DNA from: Osedax fenrisi
Taxonomy: Eukaryota; Annelida; Polychaeta; Sabellida; Siboglinidae
NCBI GenBank assembly: GCA_964019155.1
Contig: OZ025243.1
Span: 30,765,371-30,829,370, forward strand
Length of the DNA stretch: 64,000 bases
Direction of reading: 5' to 3'
Shown here: positions 1-12,529 of the stretch, in pieces
How positions within the stretch are numbered: position 1 is the first letter of the stretch
How the letters are laid out: each line of letters begins with the position of its first letter
Made by a program: the position numbers and the translations under genes
The notes under the pieces: generated by a model
The model's input: only the letters and a program-made list of their open reading frames with translations
Told to the model about the DNA's origin: nothing
Database searches by the model: none

Positions 1-1460
1 CTGTGTTCTTCGGAATGGGCTGATTGAAATCTACAGGATTGTTACAAATCATCTTCAGGCGGTCAGACAATGAAATTTTACCTAGAATGTATAGTATGTA
101 AATCGTAAATGTATATATATTACTAGAATTTTTTTTAAATATTAATTTATCAATGAAAACAAAATATTAATAAATTGAAAACTTATCATACAATCAAACC
201 TATAACAAATATTACATAATATTGCATATAAAATATTTTTAGAGAATAAAATTATTATATTTCACATATAAAATTATAATCATTTGAATGTATACTAAAA
301 TATTGTATAAATTATAATTAGGATATATTTAAATCTATAATTATAAAAATAATGAACAATTACCTGATGTAACAGAAGTTGGACTTTTGTCCTTCATATT
401 AGGAGATGGTGACCTACTAGACGAATCTTTATCACTTTGTGAGTCCTTATCACGTTGTACATTTTTCAAAGGAGATGCTTTTTTAATTTCAGGAGACATA
501 CTTCTCTCCATTGATACAGCTCTATCAGATTTACTTACAGATGATTCACTACTTGTCCTCTCCTTTGTTAGAAATTTCCTTATAGGAGAAACACTGGAGG
601 ATTTATTATCCCTTGATGGAGAATTACTTTTCTTTGGAGAAGGGCTCTTTGATTGAGAACTTCTTTTAGGTGAACAACTCCTTCCTTTTACTGATTCACT
701 CCTATTTCTGGATCTACTCCTGTTCTTAGATTTACTCTTATTTCGGGATCTACTTCTGTTCTTTGATCTACTACGATTTCTCGAATGACTTCTCCTTTTT
801 CTAGGTGTTCGACTTCTTTTCCTTGGTGTCCTTGACCTTCTCTTTGGTGACCTTGATCTTTTCCTAGGTGTCCTAGACCTCCTACGTGGAGTTCTAGATC
901 TCCTACGGGGTGTTCTTGATCTTCTACGAGGGGTTCTCGACCTTCGCCTGGGTGTCCTTGACCTTCGTTTAGGGGTCCTGGATCTTCTACGTCTTTCTGG
1001 ACTTCTGCGTCTAGGACTTAACCTTCTTCTGCTGACGGAAGAACGTCTTCTCCTCGGAGATGATGAACGTCTCTTGGGAGATCGACTTCTTCGTCTAGCT
1101 GATCTCTTGGGTGTAGGACTTCTACTCTTTTCTGGTTCGGGTGAACTTTCCATACTCTCATTATCAATCGGTAATTCAGGAGATAAACTTGACCTACTAT
1201 TAAATTGAATAATTCATTATAAAATTAATAATTAAAATTATAAAATAAGTATATATATATACAAACCTTTTAGTGGCAATTTTTTCAGAAGATACCTATA
1301 AAATATATCAAAATTAAAATAGAAGACATTATTTTTTCGAATAAAGATAAACAAGATATATACTTACATCAATTGATCTTTTATTATCAGATATTTTTCT
1401 TTCTCTTGAATTTCTTGTTGATGTTTTTGGAGACCTATAAAGTATACATATATATATAAA

Positions 1461-1494
<34 letters not shown>

Positions 1495-4048
1495 TGTTAT
1501 GTAATATTATAATTATATTAAGAAAATTAACCTTGAGCGTCTATCAATAGATCTTTTTCTCTCTCTCGATTGTGTTCTTGATCTAATAATAGATTTTAAT
1601 CAATTATTTCATTATAAATATAAAATATAATATAACTAATTATTAACCTAGATCTTCGTCTCCTAGGTGATGGTGATTTTCTCCGTTCTCTCCTTGGAGA
1701 TGGAGATTTTCTCCTTTCTCTTCTAGGAGATGGAGATTTTCTCCTTTCTCTCCTAGGCGATGGAGATTTTCTTCTTTCTCTTCTAGGTGATGGAGATTTT
1801 CTCCTTTCTCTCCTAGGAGATGGAGATTTTCTTCTTTCTCTTCTAGGTGATGGAGATTTTCTCCTTTCTCTCCTAGGCGATGGAGATATTCTCCTTTCTC
1901 TCCTTGGTGATATAGATCTCTTTTTTTCTCTTACAGGTGATACAGACCGAGATGAAGATCTATAATTATATACTAAATATACAATAAAGTATATAATAAT
2001 GATTTGTTTACAAACCTAGATCTACTATCTCTTCTATCAGTTGACAGTTTTCGTTCACTCTTTACAGGAGATCTAAACATATACAACAATTTTAAAATAT
2101 ATATTATAATATATATGATATATGATTAATTACCTGGAACGTTTAGGCGATATAGAAACTTCTCGGGTGTTATTTTTTTCTGGAGTTTTTGATCTATATA
2201 AAATAATATCATATAACACTATATTATAATATCATTAAATAATTTATTTTCTTGAAAAAAATAAAAATATTTTTGTAATTAAATATTTCGTGCAAAATTA
2301 TATATTATATATATTAGAGTATCGGTATATTATAGAAAGAATAAAACCTGGTACGATTATCCCTTGATTTATTTCGTTCATTCGAATAGTCACCTTGTCC
2401 TACATGCTCATCGCTTTCTTCATCACGCGATTTAGATCGATTATCTTTTATCGGAGATTTGTTTTTTCCATTACTCTATAAAAGTATAATTATTAATATA
2501 AATAAAGAATAATGAGAATTGTTATATCAATATCACCTTTATTGTAGATTCTCTGTCAGACATATCTTCATTCTAAAATTAGCAAATATAATTATTAGAT
2601 AAAAAGTACAAATATATGATGGTAACAAACCATGGGAGAACTATTTCTTCTCTCCTGATCATCTTCATTTCTGTAGGGGATAACAATTATTTATTTGAAA
2701 ATAGAAATAACCTATTAATACACTTACGCAGAATCCAATTCTTTACTTCTATGTTTGTGCTTTTTATGACTTTTCTTATGTTTGTGTTTCTTGTGTTTTT
2801 TCCTAAGTAACATTTATATAAAATGATTAAATTACAATATATTCTTTTTATAAAATATTTCATAAAAAATCTACTTATAAATAATATTAACTATACTTCA
2901 AATTAAAATGTTATTATAAAACAAATTATATTAATTTTATTCATTATATAATAATTTATTATTTATAATTCAAAATATTTATCATAAATATATTGAACAA
3001 AATTAAGAATTATACTACATAAAACAATAACTAACTTATCAGCTTTCCTTTGATCTTCTTTTGATCCATATACAGAATCACTTGAATCATCCCTCTATGG
3101 TATGCATATCAAAATATTAGTTTAAATAAATTAATATATATATAAAAACCTTAGATTGATTTGTTATATCTCTATTTCTTTCAAATGATTTATCTCGCTA
3201 AATATAAATATTAATTCATTAATAAATACAAACTAACTAAAATCGAATAAAAATATTGAATTATAAAAATAAAAATATTAAATTTTAAAGAACTAAATAT
3301 ATATCTAACATGGCCATTGCGTGGAGGTGTTTTATCGCTGCGAAGTAGGAAACTATTAGAAGGTTCTTCAGGTAGATCCTCAGGTCTTATAGTAGAAAAG
3401 AACTCAGGTTCATCTGGCTTAACAGATTCCTCTTTGGAACTTTCTGGTTCAGAATCCTTACTGAATGTGTTTATTATATTGTTAATCTATGTATTACGGT
3501 AAATATCAAGTTACAAACGAATGCTTATTCTTCTTTGACTTCTTCTTGCTAGACTTGTGTTTGTGTTTACGTTTTCGAGCTGATTTTACATCTTCACTAC
3601 TACTGTCATCAGAAAAACTACCATCTGAAATATTATCACATATGTTAAAATAACTATTATAAATTAATTACTATAAAATAACCTTTTAATACAAGTTCAC
3701 CACAATTTTCAATGGAAATTTTTACAGATGGTTTACTGTCAGCATTAATTGGAAATTTCTCCATAAGATTTATAATATCTTTACCAGATATAATTTTACC
3801 AAACACTGTGTGGAGTCTGCAATAGTTTTAATGTTTATATATATATATATATATTATTATTTAAACTAACCCATCCAGGTGAGGAGCTGGACTTGTCAAT
3901 CTGTAGTACCAGTCAAAGGAATGATATAAATATATAATTCCAAACATAAATAAAAACTAATTAAAAATGAATTGCCTAAAATACTAATATATTTATATTA
4001 TCATTATCTAGAATAATTATTAGATAAGTTCTATGTGAATTCATACAC

Positions 4049-4086
<38 letters not shown>

Positions 4087-7000
4087 TAAATAAATATCGT
4101 CACCATGATAGTACTCCGGTATTGATATCTCCGGTATAGGAGCATCGGTGGTGGTTGTGGACACGGGTGAAGCTAACAGATATTCATGTTACAATGAATG
4201 TCAGAATAGCTCTACGAGTAGTGCCATATTTATGCATAAAACATAAATATATTGTAGGAAAGAGAACAAACATGAAAAACTGCGATCCATTGGTATTAGG
4301 TCCGCGATTAGCCATAGAAAGTAGAAAAGGTTTATCGTGTTTCAATGTGAAATTCTCATCATCGAATGTACGACCATATATAGATTCACCTCCTGTACCA
4401 TCTCCTAATGAATTTAGAAATAATTTAAATTTGTTAGCTTAACTGTATAATAATTATATATATATATATATATATATACATATATATAATATAGTTAAAT
4501 GGTGATTTAACCATTTGTGAAATCTCCTCCTTGTATCATAAAATCTTTGACAATTCTGTGAAAAGATGAACCTTTATAGTGTAAAGGTTTACCAGTCATA
4601 GATTCTCCATTTTCACCTAATTATGATAAAGAGTATAATACAAATATTATATTTTTAATTAAGTTACATACCTGTACATAAGGCTCGGAAATTTTCAGCA
4701 GTTTTAGGTGAGACATCTTTAAATAACTCAAATATGATACGCCCAACTGGAATATTATTTAATAAAAAATATATACATGGAAAAATTGTCATATTATATT
4801 ATAATAAAATCATTAAATACAATTATTAATTAATAAATTAATATTTTAAATCTTACATTTTTATATAAGTACTATTTAAATTACAGTGCTATTACTGACG
4901 TTCTAATTACAACTAACTTATATGTTTATAAACATGTGCCAACTTTTAATTTTAAATGTGCAGACTTCATTATGTAACCAAATTAATATATTAATTATAA
5001 TAAAATACAACTTGCTTTTCTCAAATATATATTTTGTATTACAATCTTATTATTATTTTGAATTTCATATTTAATAGTTATTATTTATTGTTAACATGTT
5101 TAGGATATATCCCTGACTATGTATTTTATATATATATTATTATAATGTTTTATAACTTTTATAACTTATAAATTAACAATTTAAAAAAAATTAAAACCAG
5201 ATTTTTTACATTAAATTATTCTATATAATTGTATACATAAACACTATATCATGTGATTTTAGTGACCAATTAGAGAACAGAAAAGAGGAAATAAAATTGT
5301 ACGTATCAATACCATATTTTATAAATATAAGATATAACATACTATTATACATAATATGTATTATAGTAGTCTGTACCAATTTACAAATAAATATATAAAT
5401 GTCATTAGATTTTAATATTACTATAAAGATAATTTTATATATGTATATATAAATTACTATGATAAATAAGAATATAAATAGATTATAATATCGATTGATT
5501 TTTAAACTTTAACTGCTGTTTTCTTGAATTATTATTTCACACTAGGTATGTGTAAATGTATATATAAATGTAGGTATCACATACAAATATTATATATTAT
5601 AAATATTATCTATAGAATCATGTGTATAAATGTAATGAATAGAATATTAAAAAAAGTTAGCTCAAATCAATGCTTAGTTTTGTATAGTCATAGTATTTGC
5701 TATCTCTATACATGACGGGTATCTTGTGACATGCCCTTAATAAGTGTAATTAAAGATAGCATTTATTTTTATTAATTTATTTATAACTACAAATTATTTT
5801 ACATTATGTAATTTACATATATAAAAATTCTAAGATTATAGATAACATATATAAAGTCGGTTTCTATTTGCGTTGGTGCCATAATGAATACAGTGGAAGT
5901 TCTTAATAAGTATACTTAACTATAGTTATAACAAATTTGAAATAATTTTATTATAAATGAAGTTGGATATAATTTATATAATAGAATAAAATAAATAATA
6001 TTATATAATAGAATAAATAATTGTTATGTATTATAAATGTTAAAAAATAGATAACAAAATTATATATCATATAATTATAAAGTAACTTATTAATCATAAA
6101 TAAAATTAGAAATTTATAAATACGAAAAATTAGAAATAATACATTAAGACGATTGTAAAGATTAGGTACCTGAACGAAATACACACATCGAAAATTAACA
6201 ACCACAGACATTGTAATTTTTAAAAATTCACAAACGTAGTATGTCATATTAAATATTATCTGCACATACTTCATAATTATTATGATAATATTATTGACCA
6301 TTATAATTAATCCGATTATTTGATACTATATATTTAAAACTAATAAATTTAAACTAATTATATAAGTTGTATTACAACTAATATTAAGTATCCACTATTA
6401 TAGCCACTATATAATACCTAAAATAAATATTTATAAAAGATATTATATATTATGTCATATAGTTATATACTAGTAGTCTCAATATATAGTACTACAACTT
6501 TGCATTAGTATATTAAATATATAGAATATATAGTATACAGATTTTTAATTTTCAATGTGCGGATTAAGTATCAAGTATTATTCAAAGATTATATAATTTT
6601 GTATATGTAATATTCTATAAATCATAAACATCTGACTTTTATTAGGATTTGAAAAAAATAACATTATGTTTATATTCTAATTAGCTCTAAATCTGATATT
6701 TTAGAAAATTTGAAATAAAATTAAATCATATTTGAAATAGTCACTTGTTTTTGTAAATAAAATAGATATAAATTAAAATACTATATAATCATAATAATAA
6801 TGTAAGATATTCGATATAAACTACATGAAAATGTAGTAGTTTATTAAATTTTTTAAATATAATCACATATAAACATTGTTTTATCAAACTGAAAAATTAA
6901 CATCAGTATGAATATTTTAATAATATTAAAATTTAATATATCTCAATTTTATAAAATTAATAATGATTTAAAATTATTATTAAAATATGTTATCATATTA

Positions 7001-7156
7001 AGATGTAATACATTTATATCTAAATATAATAGTTATAAATATATTATAAATTATATATACAATTAATAATTAAATATATTATAAATAAATTGCATATGAA
7101 CCTGATTGTCCATCGACCTCAATGTCGAAGAAACTACGAGGATTGACAGTTTTCAT
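1..7156 (-). CDS. PPIG: SR-type cyclophilin, PPIG/Moca-cyp-like (3' end off window)
   Basis: Peptidyl-prolyl cis-trans isomerase fused to a long Arg/Ser tail, the architecture of nuclear-speckle cyclophilins linked to pre-mRNA splicing. I read 22 exons with GT-AG borders that join in one frame: 7102-7156, 4672-4746, 4512-4616, 4272-4404, 3871-3900, 3683-3816, 3519-3624, 3310-3460, 3150-3197, 3036-3094, 2728-2802, 2631-2670, 2537-2572, 2348-2475, 2134-2193, 2016-2072, 1648-1959, 1532-1582, 1368-1434, 1267-1295, 364-1193 and 1-81 (continues left). This gives at least 887 residues. Residues 1-177 are the isomerase domain: FHRIVKDFMIQGGDF carries His63-Arg64, Phe69 and Gln72, and GSQFFILTSPAPHLDG puts His130 where cyclophilin A has Trp121, as in SR cyclophilins, which predicts weak cyclosporin binding. 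Next come Lys/His-rich stretches, a TIRPEDLPEEPSN motif resembling vertebrate PPIG, then RS repeats. The start is the first ATG, just before MKTVNPRSFFDIEVDG. Inferred: splicing-associated isomerase. Confidence 0.93.
840..985 (-). repeat. Heptad RRSRTPR coding repeat in cyclophilin exon 21
   Basis: On the minus strand this stretch encodes consecutive RRSRTPR/RKRSRTPR units of about 21-24 bp inside the 830-nt exon, flanked by RRRSRSP and NRSRS blocks. RS/TP repeats are typical SR-protein kinase and CDK substrates; phosphorylation is an inference from the family. Confidence 0.85.
1648..1959 (-). repeat. 30-bp coding tandem repeat (RRERRKSPSP) in cyclophilin exon 17
   Basis: The largest internal RS exon is mostly a 30-bp unit repeated about seven times, each encoding the decapeptide RRERRKSPSP with mainly synonymous differences between units. 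Upstream in the same exon are VREKKRS and ISPRRERR, which look like decayed units. The exon begins and ends inside an Arg codon (phase 2 at both ends). Confidence 0.93.
4747..7101 (-). other. Intron 1 of the SR cyclophilin, 2.36 kb
   Basis: This is much the longest intron of the gene; the others I assigned are roughly 60-280 nt. It opens with a donor reading GTTCAT (bases 7101 downward) and closes with CCAG next to exon 2. It is AT-rich with no recognisable element or conserved reading frame. Confidence 0.7.
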
Positions 7157-7950
7157 TGTTATTAACTAATAGTTAATAAAATAGGCAAATAATCTATGTA
7201 GTAGATTTGTATGTTAATTATAATGATTATATATTATATTATTTTTAATATTTCTGTCAATAAAAGACGCACGTTTTTTTATTATTATAATTATACAAGA
7301 CCAATTTATTTATAATTTAAAAATTCGTAAATTATAAATATGTTATTATTATAACATAAATATATTAAAATGATAAATATACTACCTTTAATTATTGTAT
7401 ATAACACGAATTAATTATCAAATATATTATGTATTTTGATATTATAAATAATTTAATTTATAAACATGTTCATTGTTTACAAATAATAAATATCCAATAC
7501 GAAGCCGGGGAAATAAAAATTTTAGATATCAAAATATAGTATAATTACTAAATATTAAAATTATATTATTAAAAATAAATATATATTAATTATATAGAAT
7601 ACTTTTATTCGATAATGTATTGATCGATTAACATAATAGAACAAAATAATGCCATAATAACCTTTATTCAAAATACGTAAATAATCATGACAAGTGTATC
7701 AAAGATATGTTCAATTTCGTCAATTGTTCAATTGAGAAATATTATGAAAATCATAGAAATTATACAAACTCTAATGTCTATGATAAAATCATAGGTCCTA
7801 GATTTATACCTGGGATTTATAGTTTACTCGATTTTTACATTTATAAATATGTTACCTCTCATAGGGATTGATTCCTATGTGAAAATACGGAGTACATACG
7901 CGTTATATCACTGACACTTTTAACATATAAGTGTACTACTATAATATTAT

Positions 7951-8002
<52 letters not shown>
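7157..8002. other. AT-rich upstream region of the cyclophilin gene
   Basis: This should hold the 5' UTR and promoter of the minus-strand cyclophilin gene, but I see no CpG patch or clear core promoter. The right end (about 7960-8002) is a (TA)n tract that is the insertion site of the next element. Confidence 0.5.
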
Positions 8003-8006
<4 letters not shown>

Positions 8007-9340
8007 GCTGGGCAGTATCGCCGATACAGTATCTATTAAGGCAATAAATCAGTATCGTAGATACATTTGTATTTGTATTTGTATCTATTATAAAAATTAC
8101 AAAAGTATTTGTAATCGTATCTATTAGTCATAAATAGTATCTACGATACGTATCTACTAAGACAATTATTTAAACAGATACATTTTATTAAATAATATAA
8201 CATTTGGTCATTATATTTATTTTATATCAATATTTTATAATATCATTTTATAAATTAATTTTAATATATATACATTATATATATATATATATATATATAT
8301 TTTGTAATAAAATATCTTTTGTAAATATTGAAATTAATTCATTGTTAAAAATTATGATATATCAATTATAGTGATTTATTCTCAAAAACCATTATATATA
8401 TTTATTGAAAACAAAGACATTATTTTGATAATATATTTTGTATAATAATTGATTTATTATTCAAAATTATATATTATATAGAAAAAGATAAAAAAGATAA
8501 AATAATTTTAATAAATATGATAATTCTAAATAATAATAATTAATAATATATTTATAATTAATTTTTTGAATATTTGATAATTTACTATATTCATGTTTAA
8601 CATTCGAAAGTTAAGGTCGCTGAATATTTGTAGTTGAAAAATAGTATATTGTAATAATGTATATTTCTCTATAGTCTGTAATGTCTCATAGTATAATTTA
8701 AGATGAAATAAACACTGGTACACTAAAATATTCATCGTGGGCATCATTAAATGTCAATAAATACCAACAAATGTATTCTAGATCATCTATTGAAGAACAC
8801 GTTATAAGGTGTAAATATTTAATATGTCATTTTAAAGGAGGTATCCCACTAGCAGTATTTCCGGAAATAATGTCCTGAAATATTTGTAGAAAGTTATTTT
8901 CTAGCAAGTTAACTACAATTTTAGTGGGTTACCCTCTTACTTTCCGGCAACTTTCCGGAAAAATAGTAACTTTAAAAGGGGTATCCCACTACAAATTACT
9001 AGAAAATCACTTTCTATAAAACATTTCCGGACATTATTTCCGTATAAAGGGGGTATCCCACAACAAGATTTTCCTGCAACTTACCGGAAATATTGTAACT
9101 TTAAAACAATTTTCTATCAAGTTGTAATGAGATACCCTATAAAGTTATTATATTTCAGGCAAGTTGCCGGAAAGTATGGGGGTTTCCCAGTAAAATTATA
9201 GTTAACTTTATAGAAAATAGTTTTAAAGTTAAAATACTTGTACCTATTGGGATGCCCTCTTAATGTTCCTTGATATGTACTTTCAAATCAACATCGATGA
9301 ATATATATTTATATATATAATTATAAATATATATTATATC

Positions 9341-9386
<46 letters not shown>

Positions 9387-9586
9387 TTATTTATATCTAT
9401 ATAATATATACATTGTATATAATTATAATGTATTTGTATCCACTAAGATGTATCTACTAAGAAAATAATGTATTTGTAATTGTATCTACTATGATTTTTT
9501 TTAAAGTAATTGTAGTATCTATTATAAGAAAAAAGTGTGTAATTGTAATTGTATCTATTATACATTTTTTGAGTATCGTGCCCAGC

Positions 9587-9590
<4 letters not shown>
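8003..9590. mobile_element. hAT-like TIR element (1588 bp) inserted in a (TA)n tract
   Basis: The left end reads CAGAGCTGGGCAGTATCG and the right end is its imperfect inverse, CGTGCCCAGCTCTG. Both ends are followed inward by stretches of the type ATTGTATCTACTA in opposite orientation. The element sits inside a (TA)n run, so the target duplication is probably TATATATA but cannot be told from the repeat. The CAGAGCTGGGC terminus resembles hAT ends. I found no transposase, so it is non-autonomous. Confidence 0.72.
8836..9262. mobile_element. Nested TIR element with GGTATCCCACTA repeats
   Basis: Inside the hAT-like element, the motif RGGGTATCCCACTA or its inverse occurs near 8836, 8922, 8976, 9046, 9127, 9175 and 9243. 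The outermost copies face each other (AAGGAGGTATCCCACTA versus CTATTGGGATGCCCTCTT). Between them are repeated phrases such as TTTCCGGAAA and TTTCTAGCAAGTT. It reads as a small foldback/MITE built from several inverted sub-repeats and nested in the older element. Confidence 0.55.
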
Positions 9591-9633
<43 letters not shown>

Positions 9634-9729
9634 TAAAACCAATAATATATGATACAAATGGGATGTGTTGAATTGATATTTCCTTTCATTTTACAAAAGT
9701 AACATCGAGGACAATGTTCTTGGTAATAT

Positions 9730-9750
9730 CAAAGCCCGTTAAGGGCTTTG
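9730..9750. repeat. Short hairpin CAAAGCCC...GGGCTTTG, copy 1
   Basis: An 8-bp perfect stem with a five-base loop, flanked by GGTAATAT and GGTAATAT. A second hairpin with the same stem and GGTAAT flanks lies near 22389-22419. Confidence 0.6.
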
Positions 9751-9785
9751 GTAATATGTAGAAAGGCATATCGTATTACAAAACC

Positions 9786-10020
9786 CAGCAAACAGTAAGA
9801 GCAGCATAAAATCAGCATAACAGCATATTCTAGAGCCTCAAATGTTTACATTGTGCTATTATGCTGCTATTAAATGTCTATTATGCTGATATTATGCTGC
9901 TATTAATTTGTCATAATATTATGATGCTGTTATGCTGCTATTATGCTGCCATTATGCTGATATTATGCTGCTATTAATTTTAAAAGTATATTATGCTGCT
10001 ATTATGCTGCTATTATTATG
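9786..10020. mobile_element. CCAGCAAACAGTAA element with TATTATGCTGC tandem repeats
   Basis: The left end CCCAGCAAACAGTAAGAG and the following GAGCCTCAAATGTTTACATT match the left half of the MITE at 59019-59274. From about 9850 the sequence becomes an irregular tandem array of an 11-12-bp unit TATTATGCTGC(T). No opposite TIR is visible, so this is a one-ended or rearranged copy. Confidence 0.6.
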
Positions 10021-10845
10021 TATGTATACTAGAAATTAGAATATTCTAGTATATTTATAATATAAAGTGTCATTGAGATTAACAACTAATAAATTGCTAA
10101 TATGGACATCCCTTAATACCTAAGAGTTAATTAATTCGTCCAGCAATATATTCCTTTTGTTCATATGAGCAATTACGGAATATATCCCATAACAATTTTA
10201 TTTTTAAATTCCATAAGTATGGACTTAATTTATAAAATGATAGTAAATGTTATATGGTATTTTCGTAATTATAAATACACTAAAATATAACATACCTCGT
10301 TATAACGTACGACGTCGTACGTATAGGGTCTAAACCTGCTACCTCTAAAGGGTCGTAAACTTACCATTTTTTAAAAAGATATTGTCATAAATGTGTCATC
10401 ACTTATGAATCATAAGTTATGACTCATCTGTAATGTGTATTTCACATAGGATATTATGTAAAGTATTATTTAATTATAATATTTTTATTTTGTATTATGC
10501 ATAATATAGTTAATATCATAATATCATATAGGTATTACGGTAAAACTATTACCTAATAGTGCCTACTATTATTGTTATTTCATAGTATTTAAATACCTAC
10601 ATAATTTGTAAATTTAATATATATATATATATAAATATATTATATAGTGTTTATATTGTAATTACTTTTATTTCGATAAATTCTTTTATAAAACCATCAC
10701 GCCAATATTTTATAAGGCATTTATGAGATCTAAATTAATTAAATATAATATTAAATCTATTTCTTAATATTGTAGATTATTTTTATATACTAACTATTTT
10801 ACTAACCCTTTTTATCATTAGGTAATCAATTATTTTTACCTTAAG
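10021..10845. other. AT-rich stretch without genes
   Basis: I see no coding or recognised repeat apart from the perfect palindrome ACGTACGACGTCGTACGT around 10308-10325 and a short (TA)n run near 10620. Confidence 0.5.
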
Positions 10846-10906
10846 TATCCCATATTTATTGACACAATTCTCTGAATATTATGGTCATTATGGGTCCACC
10901 CGATTT
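10846..10906 (-). pseudogene. Fragment of LINE reverse transcriptase, inverted copy of 12578-12645
   Basis: On the minus strand these ~60 bases match the LINE remnant at 12578-12645, including the phrases AATTAAATCGGG and AGAGAATTGTGTCAATAAAT. The encoded match is of the type ELIKSG..IMTI..RELCQ, from the reverse transcriptase. The two copies face each other across 1.7 kb holding a palindrome and a foldback element. Confidence 0.7.
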
Positions 10907-10912
10907 AATTAA

Positions 10913-10946
10913 TACGTGAATCAATACATAATAAAAGTGAACATAA

Positions 10947-11008
<62 letters not shown>

Positions 11009-11276
11009 ATAGGTAACCCTTTTTATCATTAGGAAATCTATAAACAAGCTAAATGTGAAAATTATCCTTTTTTATTATTACATGCATGCATATACATATG
11101 CTGGGCAATATGTACCTTTATTGCGTATTGTATAAGTACATATTGCGTAGCATATGCATGTAATAATAAAAAAGGATAATTTTCACATTTAGCTTGTTTA
11201 TAGATTTCCTAATAATAAAAAGGGTTACCTATATACATGTATTTATGTTCACATTTATTATGTATTGATTCACGTA
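10913..11276. repeat. 364-bp near-perfect palindrome
   Basis: The left arm from TACGTGAATCAATACATAAT reappears inverted on the right, ending ATTATGTATTGATTCACGTA. Shared arm landmarks include ATACATGTATTTATG, TTTCCTAATAATAAAAAGG and AGCTTGTTTATAG. The left arm has gained a (TA)n expansion (about 10955-11003). The centre lies near 11110-11130 around GCAATATGTAC. Confidence 0.85.
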
Positions 11277-11341
11277 TAATAATAGCGGATACGTATGGAC
11301 TCCTCTATATGTCGTAGACTTGTAAGTGTTATAAATGAATA

Positions 11342-12374
11342 CCAGTAAACTCGGACAAGGTAAATTCGGACCATGTAAACTCGGACCACTTTTGAGGTAA
11401 ACTCGGACCACTTTTAAAGTAAACTCGGACCACTTTTTAAAAACATAAAGTAAACTCGGACCACTTATTAAATCATTATTATTGTGTATATTTCTATATT
11501 ATAATATGCTTTAACTTACTTCCACATTATATAATTATATTATATCTGTTAAATAAATTATAAAAAGAGTCATTTAATATGATATTTTTGTGGAATTATA
11601 TATTTAAATAGGTAAACATTTAATGTTAACTCGCACCACTTTTGAAGTAAACTCGGACCACTTGTGAAGTAAACTCGGACCACTTGTGATGTAAACTCGG
11701 ACCACTTGTGAAGTAAACTCGGACCACTTATTAAAAACATAAAGAAGATTCGGACCAACCGTATAAACTATATATTGTATATTTCTAACATATAATATGC
11801 TTTAACTTATAAGTTAAAAGTATAATTTCACTGTATATAATTGCGAGTATTCCGATATTACTACACATACATAATATAATCATTTAATAACTTAATATAA
11901 TTTAAATTGTCGTATATCACCACATAGCTAGAGAGAAATTTCTCTCTAGCTCTATGTATATCACCTACGAGACCCACGATAGAAGCTATATTTATTATGA
12001 TAGAAGTAAATATATATAAGTTATTTTAATAAGTGGTCCGAGTTTACTTCACAAGTGGTCCGAGTTTACTTCACAAGTGGTCAGAGTTTACTTCAAAAGT
12101 GGTGCGAGTTCAAATTAAATGTTTACCTATTTACATATATAATTCCACAAAAATATCATATTAAATGACTCTTTTTATAATTTATTTAACAGATAAAATA
12201 TAATTATATAAGGTGGAAGTAAGTTAAAGCATATTATATTATAGAAATATACAAAATATAGTTATTTTAATAAGTGGTCCGAGTTTACTTTATGTTTTTA
12301 AAAAGTGGTCCGAGTTTACTTTAAAAGTGGTCCGAGTTTACCTGGTCCGAGTTTACTTGGTCCGAGTTTACTGG
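11342..12374. mobile_element. Tc1/mariner-like foldback MITE with long repeat-bearing TIRs
   Basis: The element is flanked by TA on both sides (11340-11341 and 12375-12376). It starts CCAGTAAACTCGGAC and ends GTCCGAGTTTACTGG. Each arm is about 400 bp and contains two clusters of the motif GTAAACTCGGACCACTT, about 21 bp apart and all in one orientation per arm, separated by an AT-rich segment conserved in both arms. A 26-bp perfect palindrome around 11926-11951 lies in the central part. No transposase is visible. Confidence 0.82.
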
Positions 12375-12529
12375 TACTCTTATAAATAACTGTGAGGGGC
12401 CTGGGATAATACAAAACAAATATGACACATTTGTATTCTTATTCTATAATTTAATGTTTATTGAGTTCTTGATAGACACAAGAAAAATAATAAAATAACG
12501 CCTATATTACTTTGAATAGCGATAAAAAT

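Noticed and set aside
387..656. 89-codon plus-strand frame
   Set aside because: It is the antisense of the RS-repeat exon of the minus-strand cyclophilin.
4155..4442. 95-codon plus-strand frame
   Set aside because: Antisense of cyclophilin exon 4, which has clear isomerase motifs on the minus strand.
5951..6301. 116-codon minus-strand frame
   Set aside because: Lies in cyclophilin intron 1; Ile/Asn/Tyr/Leu-rich as expected of AT-rich sequence and with no recognisable motif.
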